From IMG/VR virus record IMGVR_UViG_3300033148_007096, positions 1,563 to 23,301 of that record: a stretch of 21,739 nt of DNA. One strand, 5' to 3'. This stretch comes from a virus. This document shows, one piece after another, positions 1-7,722 of this stretch. How positions within the stretch are numbered: the stretch's first letter is position 1; each line of letters begins with the position of its first letter. The notes under the pieces are model-generated. The model made no database searches. It saw nothing but the letters and a program-made list of their open reading frames with translations, and was not told the DNA's origin. Made by a program: the position numbers and the translations under genes.

Positions 1-1
1 G

Positions 2-376
2 CATTACGGGTATTTCCGCATTAAAGGCGGACTTGTCGGGCTTATGAGCCACGGGGCGCGGCAAACGAAAAAGGGCGTGTCTTGGAAGACGTGGGGCGGT
101 AAACGAAAGATATTTGCTCACGGGTTTATTCAGGAGCGTACAAAAAAGAAGAAAAATAAGGCCGGAGAAGCGGTCGGTGAAGAAACCTACAAGGTGGCCT
201 TGATTCGCTGGCATCCCCCTGCCCGGTATCCAATTTACGGCATACGTGGAACGTCAGTATTGAGTGCGTATTTACACAATAAGTCCCTGCCGAAAAGGGT
301 AGAAGCGAACCTTGCCGGGCTTGCGGCGCGGAAGCTTGACCAGAAAATAAAATATCTACTCGAAAGGGCGCGGTAA
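2..376 (+). CDS. Minor tail protein Z-like (5' end missing)
   Basis: The reading frame is open to the left edge of the window, so the true start lies upstream and this is the C-terminal part (about 124 residues). A conserved block with GARQTKKGVS, then a basic stretch, HGFI and later YPIYGIRGTSV is characteristic of the phage minor tail protein Z / tail-completion family. The protein is very basic and ends in a helical segment. In siphoviruses this family acts at the head-tail connection or tail-completion step. It overlaps the next gene by one base (TAATG), which suggests translational coupling. The family call rests on motif recall; an internal ATG at 44 is probably not the start because similarity-like sequence continues upstream of it. 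Confidence 0.7.
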   Translation, partial: HYGYFRIKGGLVGLMSHGARQTKKGVSWKTWGGKRKIFAHGFIQERTKKKKNKAGEAVGEETYKVALIRWHPPARYPIYGIRGTSVLSAYLHNKSLPKRVEANLAGLAARKLDQKIKYLLERAR

Positions 377-864
377 TGTCAAACCCGGTAGTAGAACTCA
401 TAACGCAGGATATTGTAGAAAAGATTGACGCGATAAAGGTTGCTGACGGCTGGAATCAGGACTTAAACGCTGTGCGCCCTACGCGCCTCGGCAACGATGA
501 AAATCTTCCGATAGACAACGGGCTTGTTATTGTGCATCAGGAGGACCCGGACGACACGGACTTGGACGCGGACAGGGGTTCGCAGGGCCTGAAGGCTTGG
601 GCGCAGCCATACCTTTTAGAATGCATCGTCTGGCAGGACGATGACGCCACGACGCCGATAGACACGCTGATTAACCGCGTAAGAGCCGACATAGAGAAAA
701 AACTAATGGAAGACGAGTCCCGAGGCGGCAACGCGATAGAGACGCTTCTCGGCGGTTCTATGAAATTCACGGACGAAGGCGACGCTGAATTAACCGGTAT
801 TATAATCCTTATTACCGTTCAATATCGCGTAAGGCTTACTGACCCTTATACAAAATCAAACTAA
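376..864 (+). CDS. Probable tail terminator / tail completion protein
   Basis: The product has 162 residues, is acidic, and looks like an alpha/beta protein with a central strand-rich part (LLECIVWQ, TGIIILITVQYRVR). Its size, its position between the Z-like gene and the tube gene, and the closing strand pattern (ITVQYRVRLTDPY) fit the tail terminator family that caps the tail tube (lambda gpU or HK97 gp10-11 type). No catalytic motif is visible. Start ATG 376 overlaps the stop of the preceding gene by one base. The call relies more on gene order than on sequence motifs. Confidence 0.55.
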   Translation: MSNPVVELITQDIVEKIDAIKVADGWNQDLNAVRPTRLGNDENLPIDNGLVIVHQEDPDDTDLDADRGSQGLKAWAQPYLLECIVWQDDDATTPIDTLINRVRADIEKKLMEDESRGGNAIETLLGGSMKFTDEGDAELTGIIILITVQYRVRLTDPYTKSN

Positions 865-879
865 TTAAGGAGAATTGAT

Positions 880-1827
880 ATGGCTCTGTTACACAGAAAA
901 AGGGTGCTCGTGGCGAAGATTGAGACGACGCCGGGCACTGCTATCGCCATCAGCGGCGACGACGGAGAGTTCAACGTCTTTGACGCCGTTATGCAGCCTG
1001 AAATTGAATTTGAAAAGCGAGAAGGGCAGTCTGCTTTTTCGCAACTAAAGGGTGTATCTTCTGCAGAAAAGGGAACGTGTACCTTTCGGCTGGAGGTAAC
1101 GGGCAACGCTGATGCGGGCGACCCTGTGCCGGTTTGGGCGGAAACTTTTCTTCCGGCCTGCGGGATGGTACTGGGTACGGCTACGGGCGAAACTACGACC
1201 TTCTCCCCGCTATCTGAAGCCCCCGGAACGAATTGCAAGAGTTTGACTATCGGGCTTTACGAAGACGGGCTTTTAAAGAAGTTGACCGGCGCGGTTGGCA
1301 ACGCTGAATTTATCTTCACGGCTGGCAAGCTGGCGGCGATTGAATTTTCGTTTGAAGGCGTCTGGAATGACCCCGCCGACGTTGCGATAGTCGCGCCGGA
1401 CTATCCTTCGGCTGCGCCTTTGCGATTTGTATCGTCAAGCCTTACGCTTGACGCTTACACGCCCATTGTTAACGAACTTCGCGTCAATCTCAATAACGAG
1501 ATAACTGTGCGCGAAGATTCAACAAAGGCTTCTGGTTATATTTGCGGCATTATTACAGGCCGGGATATAGCGGGTTCGTTGAATCCTGAAACCGGGCTTG
1601 TCGCCACACAGGATAGTTACGGCGATTGGCTTGGCGATACGGAAATGGCGGCGAGTTGGGTATTGGGGGCGACGGCGGGCAATATCGTAACCTTCGAAAT
1701 TCCAAAGTTCCAGTTTACGAATTTGCAGGAAGCCGAGCGCGAGGGTGTTTTGATTGACGACATAGAATTTCAGGCGAACCGCGATGCGGATGCCGGGGAT
1801 GATGAATTTACAATAGCGTTTAGTTAG
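880..1827 (+). CDS. Major tail tube protein
   Basis: The product has 315 residues, is rich in beta strands, acidic, Gly/Thr rich and without membrane segments. It starts ALLHRKRVLVAKIETTPGT, an opening typical of phage tail tube proteins (a short strand followed by E-T-x-x-G-T). It precedes the chaperone and tape-measure genes, the expected siphovirus order. It is longer than the minimal tube protein, so an added domain in the C-terminal half (about residues 185-315) is likely. A strong ribosome site (AAGGAG) precedes ATG 880. It should polymerise into the hollow tail tube around the tape measure. Confidence 0.75.
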   Translation: MALLHRKRVLVAKIETTPGTAIAISGDDGEFNVFDAVMQPEIEFEKREGQSAFSQLKGVSSAEKGTCTFRLEVTGNADAGDPVPVWAETFLPACGMVLGTATGETTTFSPLSEAPGTNCKSLTIGLYEDGLLKKLTGAVGNAEFIFTAGKLAAIEFSFEGVWNDPADVAIVAPDYPSAAPLRFVSSSLTLDAYTPIVNELRVNLNNEITVREDSTKASGYICGIITGRDIAGSLNPETGLVATQDSYGDWLGDTEMAASWVLGATAGNIVTFEIPKFQFTNLQEAEREGVLIDDIEFQANRDADAGDDEFTIAFS

Positions 1828-1852
1828 AAACTAAAACAAGAGGGAGGTTAAA

Positions 1853-2314
1853 ATGCCGTTAGCATTAGACCCGGAGTGTACGTTTAAGCACGTATTAACA
1901 CACGACAAGAAAAAGCCGGAAGGCGAGCAGCCTTATTTTGTGTTTCATTATTTGAGTGATAAGGACTGGAAGTTTGCCGCCAAAGTAAGTGAAACAATTG
2001 ACGACCTCGGCCCGGACGCGGCATTGAAGGAGCGCGAGGACGCCATACGGCTTGGGCTTGTCGGGTGGGGAAATATGTTTGACCGCAAGGGCGGGGAGAT
2101 TCCCTACGACCCCGATAGGCTCGAGGAGATTATCAACCCCGTCGAAATGTGGGAGCTTCTTGTTGCTTTGATGACGAGAACGATTCCGGGAGCAGAAGAC
2201 TTAAAAAAATCCGAATCGCCGTCGCCTTCCAGTACGGACAAATCTGCGGAAAAGAGCGATGTCCACGCGGCGGCGAAAAAGGAAGAAGAACGTGCGCCCG
2301 CAGTGGACTTTTAA
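1853..2314 (+). CDS. Tail assembly chaperone (G-like), zero-frame product
   Basis: The product has 153 residues and sits between the tube and tape-measure genes, the invariant place of the tail assembly chaperone. Residues 1-118 look folded (LDPECTFKHVLTHD at the start, helical middle ending EMWELLVALM). The last 34 residues are low complexity (Ser/Pro/Glu/Lys/Ala), as expected for a tail read only when no frameshift occurs. Codons 117-119 (TTA AAA AAA) contain an A7 slippery heptamer, and a -1 shift there enters a second frame open to 2607. The ribosome site GGGAGG lies before ATG 1853. The protein is expected to bind the tape measure during tail assembly and to be absent from the virion. 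Confidence 0.7.
   Translation: MPLALDPECTFKHVLTHDKKKPEGEQPYFVFHYLSDKDWKFAAKVSETIDDLGPDAALKEREDAIRLGLVGWGNMFDRKGGEIPYDPDRLEEIINPVEMWELLVALMTRTIPGAEDLKKSESPSPSSTDKSAEKSDVHAAAKKEEERAPAVDF
2203..2276 (+). promoter_or_regulatory. Programmed -1 ribosomal frameshift signal
   Basis: Seven A residues at 2203-2209 are read in the zero frame as A AAA AAA, a classic X XXY YYZ slippery site. After a 6-nt spacer, TCGCCGTCGC (2216-2225) can pair with GCGGCGGCGA (2267-2276) as a 10-bp stem with one G-U pair. This is seen directly in the sequence; the role as a frameshift stimulator is inferred from the same arrangement in lambda-type G/GT tail chaperone genes. Confidence 0.72.
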
Positions 2315-2607
2315 AGTCGCAGCCAGTTTTTATGGAATGCCCGATTTGCGACGGCGGAGGCGATGTCGATTCCGAAAGCGAGCATTACTGCGAACATTGC
2401 GAACACGGGCGGTTTGAGATTGCAACTTGCCCGTTGGAATTGATAACGTCCGATATTTGGAACGCGATAGAATTTGCCGGACTTTACAAGCGAGGGCTGC
2501 CGCCGATAGCGGGCGGCAGTCTCGCGCAAACAAAGTCTTTTAACGATGCGGCGGGTTTTATCTGGAACGAACAGGCGCACTGGAAAAACAAGTTGTCTTT
2601 AATGTAG
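2209..2607 (+). CDS. Tail assembly chaperone T-domain, read by -1 frameshift (GT fusion)
   Basis: This frame lies -1 to the upstream chaperone gene and stays open from before the A7 slippery site to 2607. Slippage would join 119 residues of the G-like protein to 132 residues encoded here, giving a 251-residue GT protein. The T part carries two Cys pairs (CPIC and CEHC), suggesting a zinc-binding knuckle, then CPLELITSDIWN and a closing SFNDAAGFIWNEQAHW, reminiscent of short downstream chaperone genes in other siphophages. ATG 2332 could start a separate 91-residue protein, but no Shine-Dalgarno is visible before it, unlike nearly all neighbouring genes, so the frameshift is preferred. Confidence 0.62.
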   Translation: MRIAVAFQYGQICGKERCPRGGEKGRRTCARSGLLKSQPVFMECPICDGGGDVDSESEHYCEHCEHGRFEIATCPLELITSDIWNAIEFAGLYKRGLPPIAGGSLAQTKSFNDAAGFIWNEQAHWKNKLSLM

Positions 2608-2615
2608 GATAAGCT

Positions 2616-4655
2616 ATGGCGGCCAAGCGATACATAGATGTAATTTTACGGTCAAAAGACCACGCTTCACAAAAGTTTAAGCAATTCAACACGCGGCTTG
2701 GGATGACGCAGCAACAAATGGCGATGGTGAAGACTGCCGCTATTGGCGCGGGCGTTGCTCTTGCTTCAGTCGTAACGCGGGAACTTATCCAAACGTGGGT
2801 TGAGTATGAGAATTCTATGGCCCGCGTAAAAGCGTTGACCGGCGCAGTGGGCGGAGAATTTGATAAATTGAACGACAAGGCGCGGGAACTTGGGGAGGCA
2901 ACGGTATTTTCCGCAAGTGAAGCCGCGAAGGGAATGTCCGCTTTTGCGCTGGCGGGATTCAAGTCAAATGAAATTATTGACGCGATGGGGCCGACGCTTG
3001 ACCTTGCCGCTGCCGGACAAATGGAGGTCGGGGAGTCTGCTGAAATTGCCGCCAAGATAATGGGCGGGATGGGACTAAGGGCGAAAGACTTGGCTCACGC
3101 CGTCGATGTTTTAACGAAAGCTTTTGTAACTGCACAAACAGATTTGCCAATGCTTGGCGAGGCGATGAAATACGTTGGGCCGCTTGGGGTTCAGGCTGGC
3201 AAAGGTATTGAAGAATTAACCGCCGCAATAATGGTGATGTCCAACGCTGGCATTCAGGGGCAGCAAGCCGGTACTTCACTTCGGCAAATCTTAATACGTC
3301 TTTCCGGCGGTGTACCGGCGGCGACTGCGCAGTTAAATAAATTAGGCGTGCGTACAGCGACGGCTGGCGGAAAACTTCGTAACCTTGCCGATATAGTTGA
3401 CGATTTAAACAAGGCACTCGCCGGAAAGGGCGAGACAGAGCGGGCAGCAATATTATTCCAGATATTTGGGGCAAAGGCCGTTGGCATTGCGCCAATGATT
3501 GCCGCTGGCGGCGACGAGTTGCGCAAATTTCAAAAGGAATTAGAGGACTCCGGCGGTACTGCCGAACGCATAGCAAATATTCAACTTGAGACGCTTGGCG
3601 GTAGTTTTAAAATTCTTATATCAAAAATAACAGGTGCGGGCATAGCAATTGGCGATTATTTTAATCCGGCACTTAAGGCAATGGTTGCCGCAGGCAAGGC
3701 GGCGATTGATACATTAAGCGGATTTGGCGGAGCATTAAAAGACTTATTAGACCTTCCGGCGGCGGGCCTTGAAAAGCATTTAAATTTTGTGCTTGGCGAT
3801 TTGGGCTTTGGCGGCACGGGCGGGCTTGGGGCGAGGAGCGAGTTTGCCGGAAAGGGTGCAACGGACGCAATGAAAGAGGCGGCGCGGATGGCTGCCGAAA
3901 AATCGGAAGAGGAGAAGAAAAAAGAAAAGGATTATGACGAGCTTTACGGAAGAATGCAGTGGGGAGAAAAAGAACGGCGCGAGTGGGAAGAAAAAGAAGA
4001 TGCGGAACGGCGAGAGAGAGCGCGGGTAGAGTGGGAAGCGCAATTAAAGGCCGAAGCAAAACAGAAGGAAGCCGCGTTTAAAAAGTATGAACAAGCAATG
4101 TCGGGATTCGAAGATGCTCTTGCCCGCGAAAAGATACGCGGAATAAAAGACCGGTGGGAGCGTGGACTTACGGAGATAGATTATGAAATAGAATCAATGA
4201 TGAAATCGCTTGAAGAACAATACGCCGACACTGCCGTTGACACAACAGGCGCAGCCAATGTAATAAAAGAGATAGGAGAAATGCGGCGCAAGGCTCTTGA
4301 TAGCGAGAAAAAGGAATATGAGGCGCAGGAGGCTGCGCGGGCAAAGGAAGAAGAAGACGCGAAGGCTGCGCGAGCAAAGATAGACAATGACAGAAAACGG
4401 AAAGATCAAGAAGAGGCTATACGTCGCCATAAGGAAGACGCCGAATCCATAACCAAAGGCCAACGCCTCGAAGCTACTCAAGCGCGATTCCTGAAACACG
4501 CGCCGGGTGAGGCGGGCGGCGTAACCCGCGAGGTCAAGCTGCAGCAGCAGCAGGTGGCCGAAATTAAAAAGACGCAAAAAGCGATAGACAGAGCGGCGAA
4601 ATTTATAGTCAGTACGGTAAGAAGCACGATGGATTTTGCGGGGGCAAACATATAA
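2616..4655 (+). CDS. Tail tape measure protein (TP901 type)
   Basis: The product has 679 residues. Residues 1-60 hold a strand and a hydrophobic helix (AAIGAGVALASVV). About 65-340 form the conserved tape-measure core with FSASEAAKGMSAFALAGF, AAKIMGGMG, IQGQQAGTSLRQILIRLSGG and IFGAKAVGIAPMIAAGG, all hallmarks of the TP901 family. Residues from about 415 to 620 are very rich in Lys/Glu/Arg/Ala and predict long coiled coils. The protein fills the tail lumen, sets tail length and is ejected with the DNA; at roughly 0.15 nm per residue, 679 residues suggests a tail near 100 nm (inference). ATG 2616 follows an AGGA site; the next gene overlaps by one base. Confidence 0.92.
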   Translation: MAAKRYIDVILRSKDHASQKFKQFNTRLGMTQQQMAMVKTAAIGAGVALASVVTRELIQTWVEYENSMARVKALTGAVGGEFDKLNDKARELGEATVFSASEAAKGMSAFALAGFKSNEIIDAMGPTLDLAAAGQMEVGESAEIAAKIMGGMGLRAKDLAHAVDVLTKAFVTAQTDLPMLGEAMKYVGPLGVQAGKGIEELTAAIMVMSNAGIQGQQAGTSLRQILIRLSGGVPAATAQLNKLGVRTATAGGKLRNLADIVDDLNKALAGKGETERAAILFQIFGAKAVGIAPMIAAGGDELRKFQKELEDSGGTAERIANIQLETLGGSFKILISKITGAGIAIGDYFNPALKAMVAAGKAAIDTLSGFGGALKDLLDLPAAGLEKHLNFVLGDLGFGGTGGLGARSEFAGKGATDAMKEAARMAAEKSEEEKKKEKDYDELYGRMQWGEKERREWEEKEDAERRERARVEWEAQLKAEAKQKEAAFKKYEQAMSGFEDALAREKIRGIKDRWERGLTEIDYEIESMMKSLEEQYADTAVDTTGAANVIKEIGEMRRKALDSEKKEYEAQEAARAKEEEDAKAARAKIDNDRKRKDQEEAIRRHKEDAESITKGQRLEATQARFLKHAPGEAGGVTREVKLQQQQVAEIKKTQKAIDRAAKFIVSTVRSTMDFAGANI

Positions 4656-5542
4656 TGGCCGTTGTCAATGTAAAAGAATCCTGGAGCGAGACGTTAAAGG
4701 ATAACGATATAACCGCGAGGCGCGGAGTTCGAATATATACTGTTGTGCTTGATTCCCCGGAAGCTACTCCTCCGGCGTCAGTGAACCTTGCAGAAAGCGC
4801 GGCAGACTTGCCGGATATCGGGGACACTTGGCCTGATGACCCGCGTATGATTTTACACAGATACGAAACGGCGACGAGGTCGCCCGTGTTATTCGAAGTG
4901 ACCTGTCATTATAAAACTTATTATATCCCGCAGACAGGGGAAGAGGCCGACCCGCTTGACGAACCGGCCGATATATATTGGGGGCACGTCGGGTCTGACA
5001 TACCGGCGCAAGAGGAGTATGCAGCGACGGGCGCGGGCGACCCTATACAGAATAGCGCAAGAGAGCCGTTTGACCCGCCGTTGACTAAAAGTTACTATGA
5101 CACGACCTTAAGAATCGCCCGGAATGAATCGAGTTATACGGCGGCGACTGCGCGGGACTATATTAATACAGTTTGCTCTGACGACTATTATGGGTTCGGG
5201 GAAAATGCGGCAAAGATGGTAAAGTTCAGCGGGCAGCGCATTATTCGGGGCAGCTTCGACTACTGGCGGGTAGAATACGAGATACATTTCAGAGTAGACG
5301 GTTGGGAGATAAGGGTGTTGGATGAAGGGTTCAGGCATTTAGTCAGCGGCAAATCTGTACAAATTATGGATGACCCGCCGGTAACGGGCGATAATGCACG
5401 GCAGCCTTTGCCGATAACCGAGCCGATGAAGTTGAACTTAAACGGCGGACTGGTTACGGCATCGGGAGTTGCTTACTGGCACGAGTTTGACGTTTACGAA
5501 AAAAAATCGTGGAGCGCGTTAAATCTTCCCGATTATCCGTAG
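4655..5542 (+). CDS. Unrecognised tail-associated structural protein
   Basis: The product has 295 residues, is acidic and probably mostly beta, with many aromatic strand-like segments (VLFEVTCHYKTYYI, YWRVEYEIHFRVDGWEIRV). It has no signal peptide, membrane helix or catalytic motif that I recognise. Its position directly after the tape measure, with a one-base overlap (TAATG), suggests a distal tail or baseplate component, the usual occupant of this slot. I do not recognise the family. The segment DDPPVTGDNARQPLPITEPM looks like a conserved loop because of its Pro/Gly content. Function is inferred from gene order only. Confidence 0.6.
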   Translation: MAVVNVKESWSETLKDNDITARRGVRIYTVVLDSPEATPPASVNLAESAADLPDIGDTWPDDPRMILHRYETATRSPVLFEVTCHYKTYYIPQTGEEADPLDEPADIYWGHVGSDIPAQEEYAATGAGDPIQNSAREPFDPPLTKSYYDTTLRIARNESSYTAATARDYINTVCSDDYYGFGENAAKMVKFSGQRIIRGSFDYWRVEYEIHFRVDGWEIRVLDEGFRHLVSGKSVQIMDDPPVTGDNARQPLPITEPMKLNLNGGLVTASGVAYWHEFDVYEKKSWSALNLPDYP

Positions 5543-5549
5543 GTGAATA

Positions 5550-6575
5550 ATGGCATACGTGCTAACAGAAAATGACGTGCGGGTGATAAAGTGGCTCGTC
5601 AACCTTGCCCGCAAAAACGGATTGCCGGGAATAATGCCCCGCAGGCACTCTCCGCCATCGATACCCTGCAAAACAAAGCCCGTCATTATCAAATCGAATA
5701 CGGGCGGCGCGGGGCCGTTTACATCGGCGCAGTTTCTATCAGGCGACGACGGCGACTATACGGTCAAAATCGACGCAGGCGACGGCTCAAAAGAACAGTG
5801 GAAAGAGATTCCCGGCTGTAGGTGGGCATATGGGCGCGATGCTTATTGGAGCGAGCGGACTTTATATCTTGCGCTGGCGGAGATATGGGGGACGCTGCCT
5901 GCGGCAGCTTCGGATGGCTGGGCGAAAGACGCCGATAACTTTATGACCGCAACGGACACGTGGCTGGATGACTTTGCATCTTGGATTGGCACGCCTACAA
6001 TTCCGGCAGACCCGCCACTTCAGCCAAATCCGATAGAAGCGACAGGGTTTATAAAATGGCTGGAAGATGTGGATGCTTTTATTGGCGACGGCGCGGTTGG
6101 CGAAGATCCCGCAACCGGGCTTATAAAGTGGACAGAAGACGTGGTAGACTGGCAGGCGGAACAGGGAGATTGGAATTCTTGGGCGGCAGGGCTTATTAGC
6201 GACCTCATTTCTTTTGCAGACGAGCACCGAACGTTCACGGAGGGTTTAAGAAATCGCGTAAACTCGATTATCAATTGCGCGAAAGATGCAGGAGGGGACG
6301 GCGACGCCTTTTGCGCCTGCGTCGCCTATCTCTCAACGCTAAGTGCTTGCGGCTCTGCACCGACCGGAACATCGCAACCTGATATAACAGCACTGGAGGC
6401 ATTGACCGGGTTTGATGATTTTCCTGAATACACTCCGTCGTGGGATGGAACGCCGCCGAGCCTCGGCAATTACGGCGATGAATATTATCCCGCGACGGCC
6501 ACCGACCGGGCGTTTATGATTGTCAGCCCGGATAACACTAACTTGCTTTATATTAGCAAAGATGGGATGTCCTGA
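5550..6575 (+). CDS. Unrecognised structural protein with an internal repeat
   Basis: The product has 341 residues. It opens with a basic segment (about 1-45, RVIKWLVNLARKNGLPG) and continues as an acidic Trp- and Asp-rich protein. An imperfect repeat is visible near residues 163-200: ATGFIKWLEDVDAF then ATGLIKWTEDVVDW. A Cys-rich patch follows (INCAKDAGG, FCACVAYLSTLSACGS). It stands seven bases after the preceding tail gene and belongs to the same operon, so it is probably a virion component such as a tail-tip or fibre-like protein. Length is modest for a fibre and no lectin or hydrolase motif is seen. Confidence 0.55.
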   Translation: MAYVLTENDVRVIKWLVNLARKNGLPGIMPRRHSPPSIPCKTKPVIIKSNTGGAGPFTSAQFLSGDDGDYTVKIDAGDGSKEQWKEIPGCRWAYGRDAYWSERTLYLALAEIWGTLPAAASDGWAKDADNFMTATDTWLDDFASWIGTPTIPADPPLQPNPIEATGFIKWLEDVDAFIGDGAVGEDPATGLIKWTEDVVDWQAEQGDWNSWAAGLISDLISFADEHRTFTEGLRNRVNSIINCAKDAGGDGDAFCACVAYLSTLSACGSAPTGTSQPDITALEALTGFDDFPEYTPSWDGTPPSLGNYGDEYYPATATDRAFMIVSPDNTNLLYISKDGMS

Positions 6576-6772
6576 TGCTGCCATCGCGCCTAAGACTAAT
6601 AGGCAGCTATTTGCGCGGGGACATAGACATTTCTATTCTCGCGAACGAGCTTGGCGTTTCGCCGATGCTTATACGCGAAGAGCTTTTGCCATATCGCGGA
6701 ACGCAAAAAATAGATAGAGACAGAATATTAAAAAACCTGACGGATGATTACAACGTAGAGGAGGATGACTGA
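6575..6772 (+). CDS. Small helix-turn-helix-like protein
   Basis: The product has 65 residues. The segment ISILANELGVSPMLIREELLPY has the spacing of a helix-turn-helix (ILANELGVS turn, then a recognition-like helix). The tail is acidic (DDYNVEEDD). Start ATG 6575 overlaps the preceding stop by one base (TGATG) and the stop overlaps the next ATG, so it is translated within the operon. Whether it binds DNA or is a small structural helper is unknown; a late-operon regulator is one possibility. Confidence 0.5.
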   Translation: MLPSRLRLIGSYLRGDIDISILANELGVSPMLIREELLPYRGTQKIDRDRILKNLTDDYNVEEDD

Positions 6773-6993
6773 TGCCCGACCCGGTGATATGGTATATGAT
6801 AGTTGCGGTAGGAGCTACGACTGCTGCGCTTGTTGCCGTGTTCAAGCGTTATGCGAATTTTATTGAGCGCGAAAATAAACGGATATGGGATTTGTACAAA
6901 ACCGAAACGACTGCGCTGAAAAACCGGATAGCCTGCCTCGAAGGGCAGGTTAAAAAATTGCTGGACAAGTTTCTCGGAGCGACCGATGAATAG
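6772..6993 (+). CDS. Small membrane protein with coiled coil (possible i-spanin or holin)
   Basis: The product has 73 residues. Residues 5-25 form one hydrophobic helix (VIWYMIVAVGATTAALVAVF), followed by a charged amphipathic coiled coil to the end (NFIERENKRIWDLYK through VKKLLDKFL). A single N-terminal membrane segment followed by a coiled coil is the plan of inner-membrane spanins and some small holins. A very good ribosome site (GAGGAGGAT) precedes ATG 6772, and the gene overlaps the next, a possible lipoprotein, by 8 bases, as Rz/Rz1-type pairs often do. No endolysin is visible in the window, so a lysis role is inference; a tail-associated membrane protein is the alternative. Confidence 0.5.
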   Translation: MPDPVIWYMIVAVGATTAALVAVFKRYANFIERENKRIWDLYKTETTALKNRIACLEGQVKKLLDKFLGATDE

Positions 6994-7249
6994 ATTTGCG
7001 AAGACGAAGTTTCTGGACGCGCTATATCCGATTCTGATAATGATAATCTGTATGGCGATAATGGTAATGACGCTCATCGCGTTATGCGGCTGCCGCCTTG
7101 TGGCGGAGGTCGATATAATCCCGATGCCTGAACCTATACCGGACTTCGGGCATCTTAAACTGGAGTTTGACACAGGAGGGAATTATGAGGAAGGTAGCAT
7201 TGTTGACGATTTTGATATTGACAGGGGGCGTCTTCGGCGGGTGCGTTAA
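6986..7249 (+). CDS. Small membrane-anchored protein or lipoprotein (possible o-spanin)
   Basis: The product has 87 residues with basic N-terminal residues, a long hydrophobic stretch (about 13-36, ILIMIICMAIMVMTLIALCGC) and a possible lipobox LCGC. The rest is acidic with a Pro-rich piece (IIPMPEPIPDF), a feature of outer-membrane spanins. It overlaps the upstream coiled-coil membrane protein by 8 bases and the downstream lipoprotein by 65 bases. The lipobox is not perfect, so a simple transmembrane protein is also possible. The C-terminal part is read from the same bases as the next gene's signal peptide, so its sequence may be constrained by that gene. Confidence 0.45.
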   Translation: MNRFAKTKFLDALYPILIMIICMAIMVMTLIALCGCRLVAEVDIIPMPEPIPDFGHLKLEFDTGGNYEEGSIVDDFDIDRGRLRRVR

Positions 7250-7637
7250 GGCCGACCCTATTGTTAAAGACTTTGGAGAAGCGGCGAGGGCGTGGTGGAA
7301 CGCCGAGGGCGAGGATTTGAGCCGGGATGTTGCCGACTCCGCCGTAGCCGGGGTCAAGGATTACGTTGACGAAAAAAGTGCGGCGAACCTTGCGGCGGTT
7401 GAAGCGAAGTTTGGAAATCTTGAAGCGCGGTTTGATAAAAACGAGGACGGCGTTTTGGGAATGGGCGAAAAGTTGACTGCAATATATGCAATCCAAAAGG
7501 AAAATAAAGACCTGCCGAAAGAGGAACAGTTTCAGTTCTGGCAGTTGCTTCTTGCCGTCGTACTTGGGTATGGTGGCGTCAAGGGCGCGTCAAAGGGTGG
7601 CGGCGCAGTCATAGCAAAGATTAAAAACGGCTCGTAA
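7185..7637 (+). CDS. Lipoprotein with an EF-hand-like loop
   Basis: The product has 150 residues from ATG 7185, chosen because AGGAGGG lies 4 bases before it and the resulting N-terminus is a clean lipoprotein signal (MRKVALLTILILTGGVFGGC, Cys20 in the lipobox). An in-frame TTG at 7167 is less likely. Residues 84-95 (DKNEDGVLGMGE) fit the EF-hand calcium loop: acidic or Asn at positions 1, 3 and 5, Gly at 6, hydrophobic at 8, Glu at 12. Residues about 117-143 are hydrophobic and Gly-rich (WQLLLAVVLGYGG) and could insert in a membrane. Last gene of the tail operon, before a strong terminator. Function unknown; a lysis or membrane role is possible. Confidence 0.6.
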   Translation: MRKVALLTILILTGGVFGGCVKADPIVKDFGEAARAWWNAEGEDLSRDVADSAVAGVKDYVDEKSAANLAAVEAKFGNLEARFDKNEDGVLGMGEKLTAIYAIQKENKDLPKEEQFQFWQLLLAVVLGYGGVKGASKGGGAVIAKIKNGS

Positions 7638-7675
7638 TTTTACTTCGCGCAAGCGAACATAGCCCTCTTGTTTCA

Positions 7676-7711
7676 GCCCCCCGCCCGTTCAACTCCCTGC
7701 GGGCGGGGGGC
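7676..7711 (+). terminator. Intrinsic terminator of the tail operon
   Basis: A perfect 12-bp GC stem: GCCCCCCGCCCG (7676-7687) pairs with CGGGCGGGGGGC (7700-7711) around a 12-nt loop. It lies 38 bases after the last tail-operon gene. The following tract (ATTGTATATTTAT) is only moderately T-rich. It would release transcripts of the late module before the MptE-like gene. Confidence 0.75.
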
Positions 7712-7722
7712 ATTGTATATTT

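Noticed and set aside
2332-2607. Independent T-like gene from ATG 2332
   Set aside because: No Shine-Dalgarno is visible, while a complete -1 frameshift signal lies upstream; kept only as an alternative.
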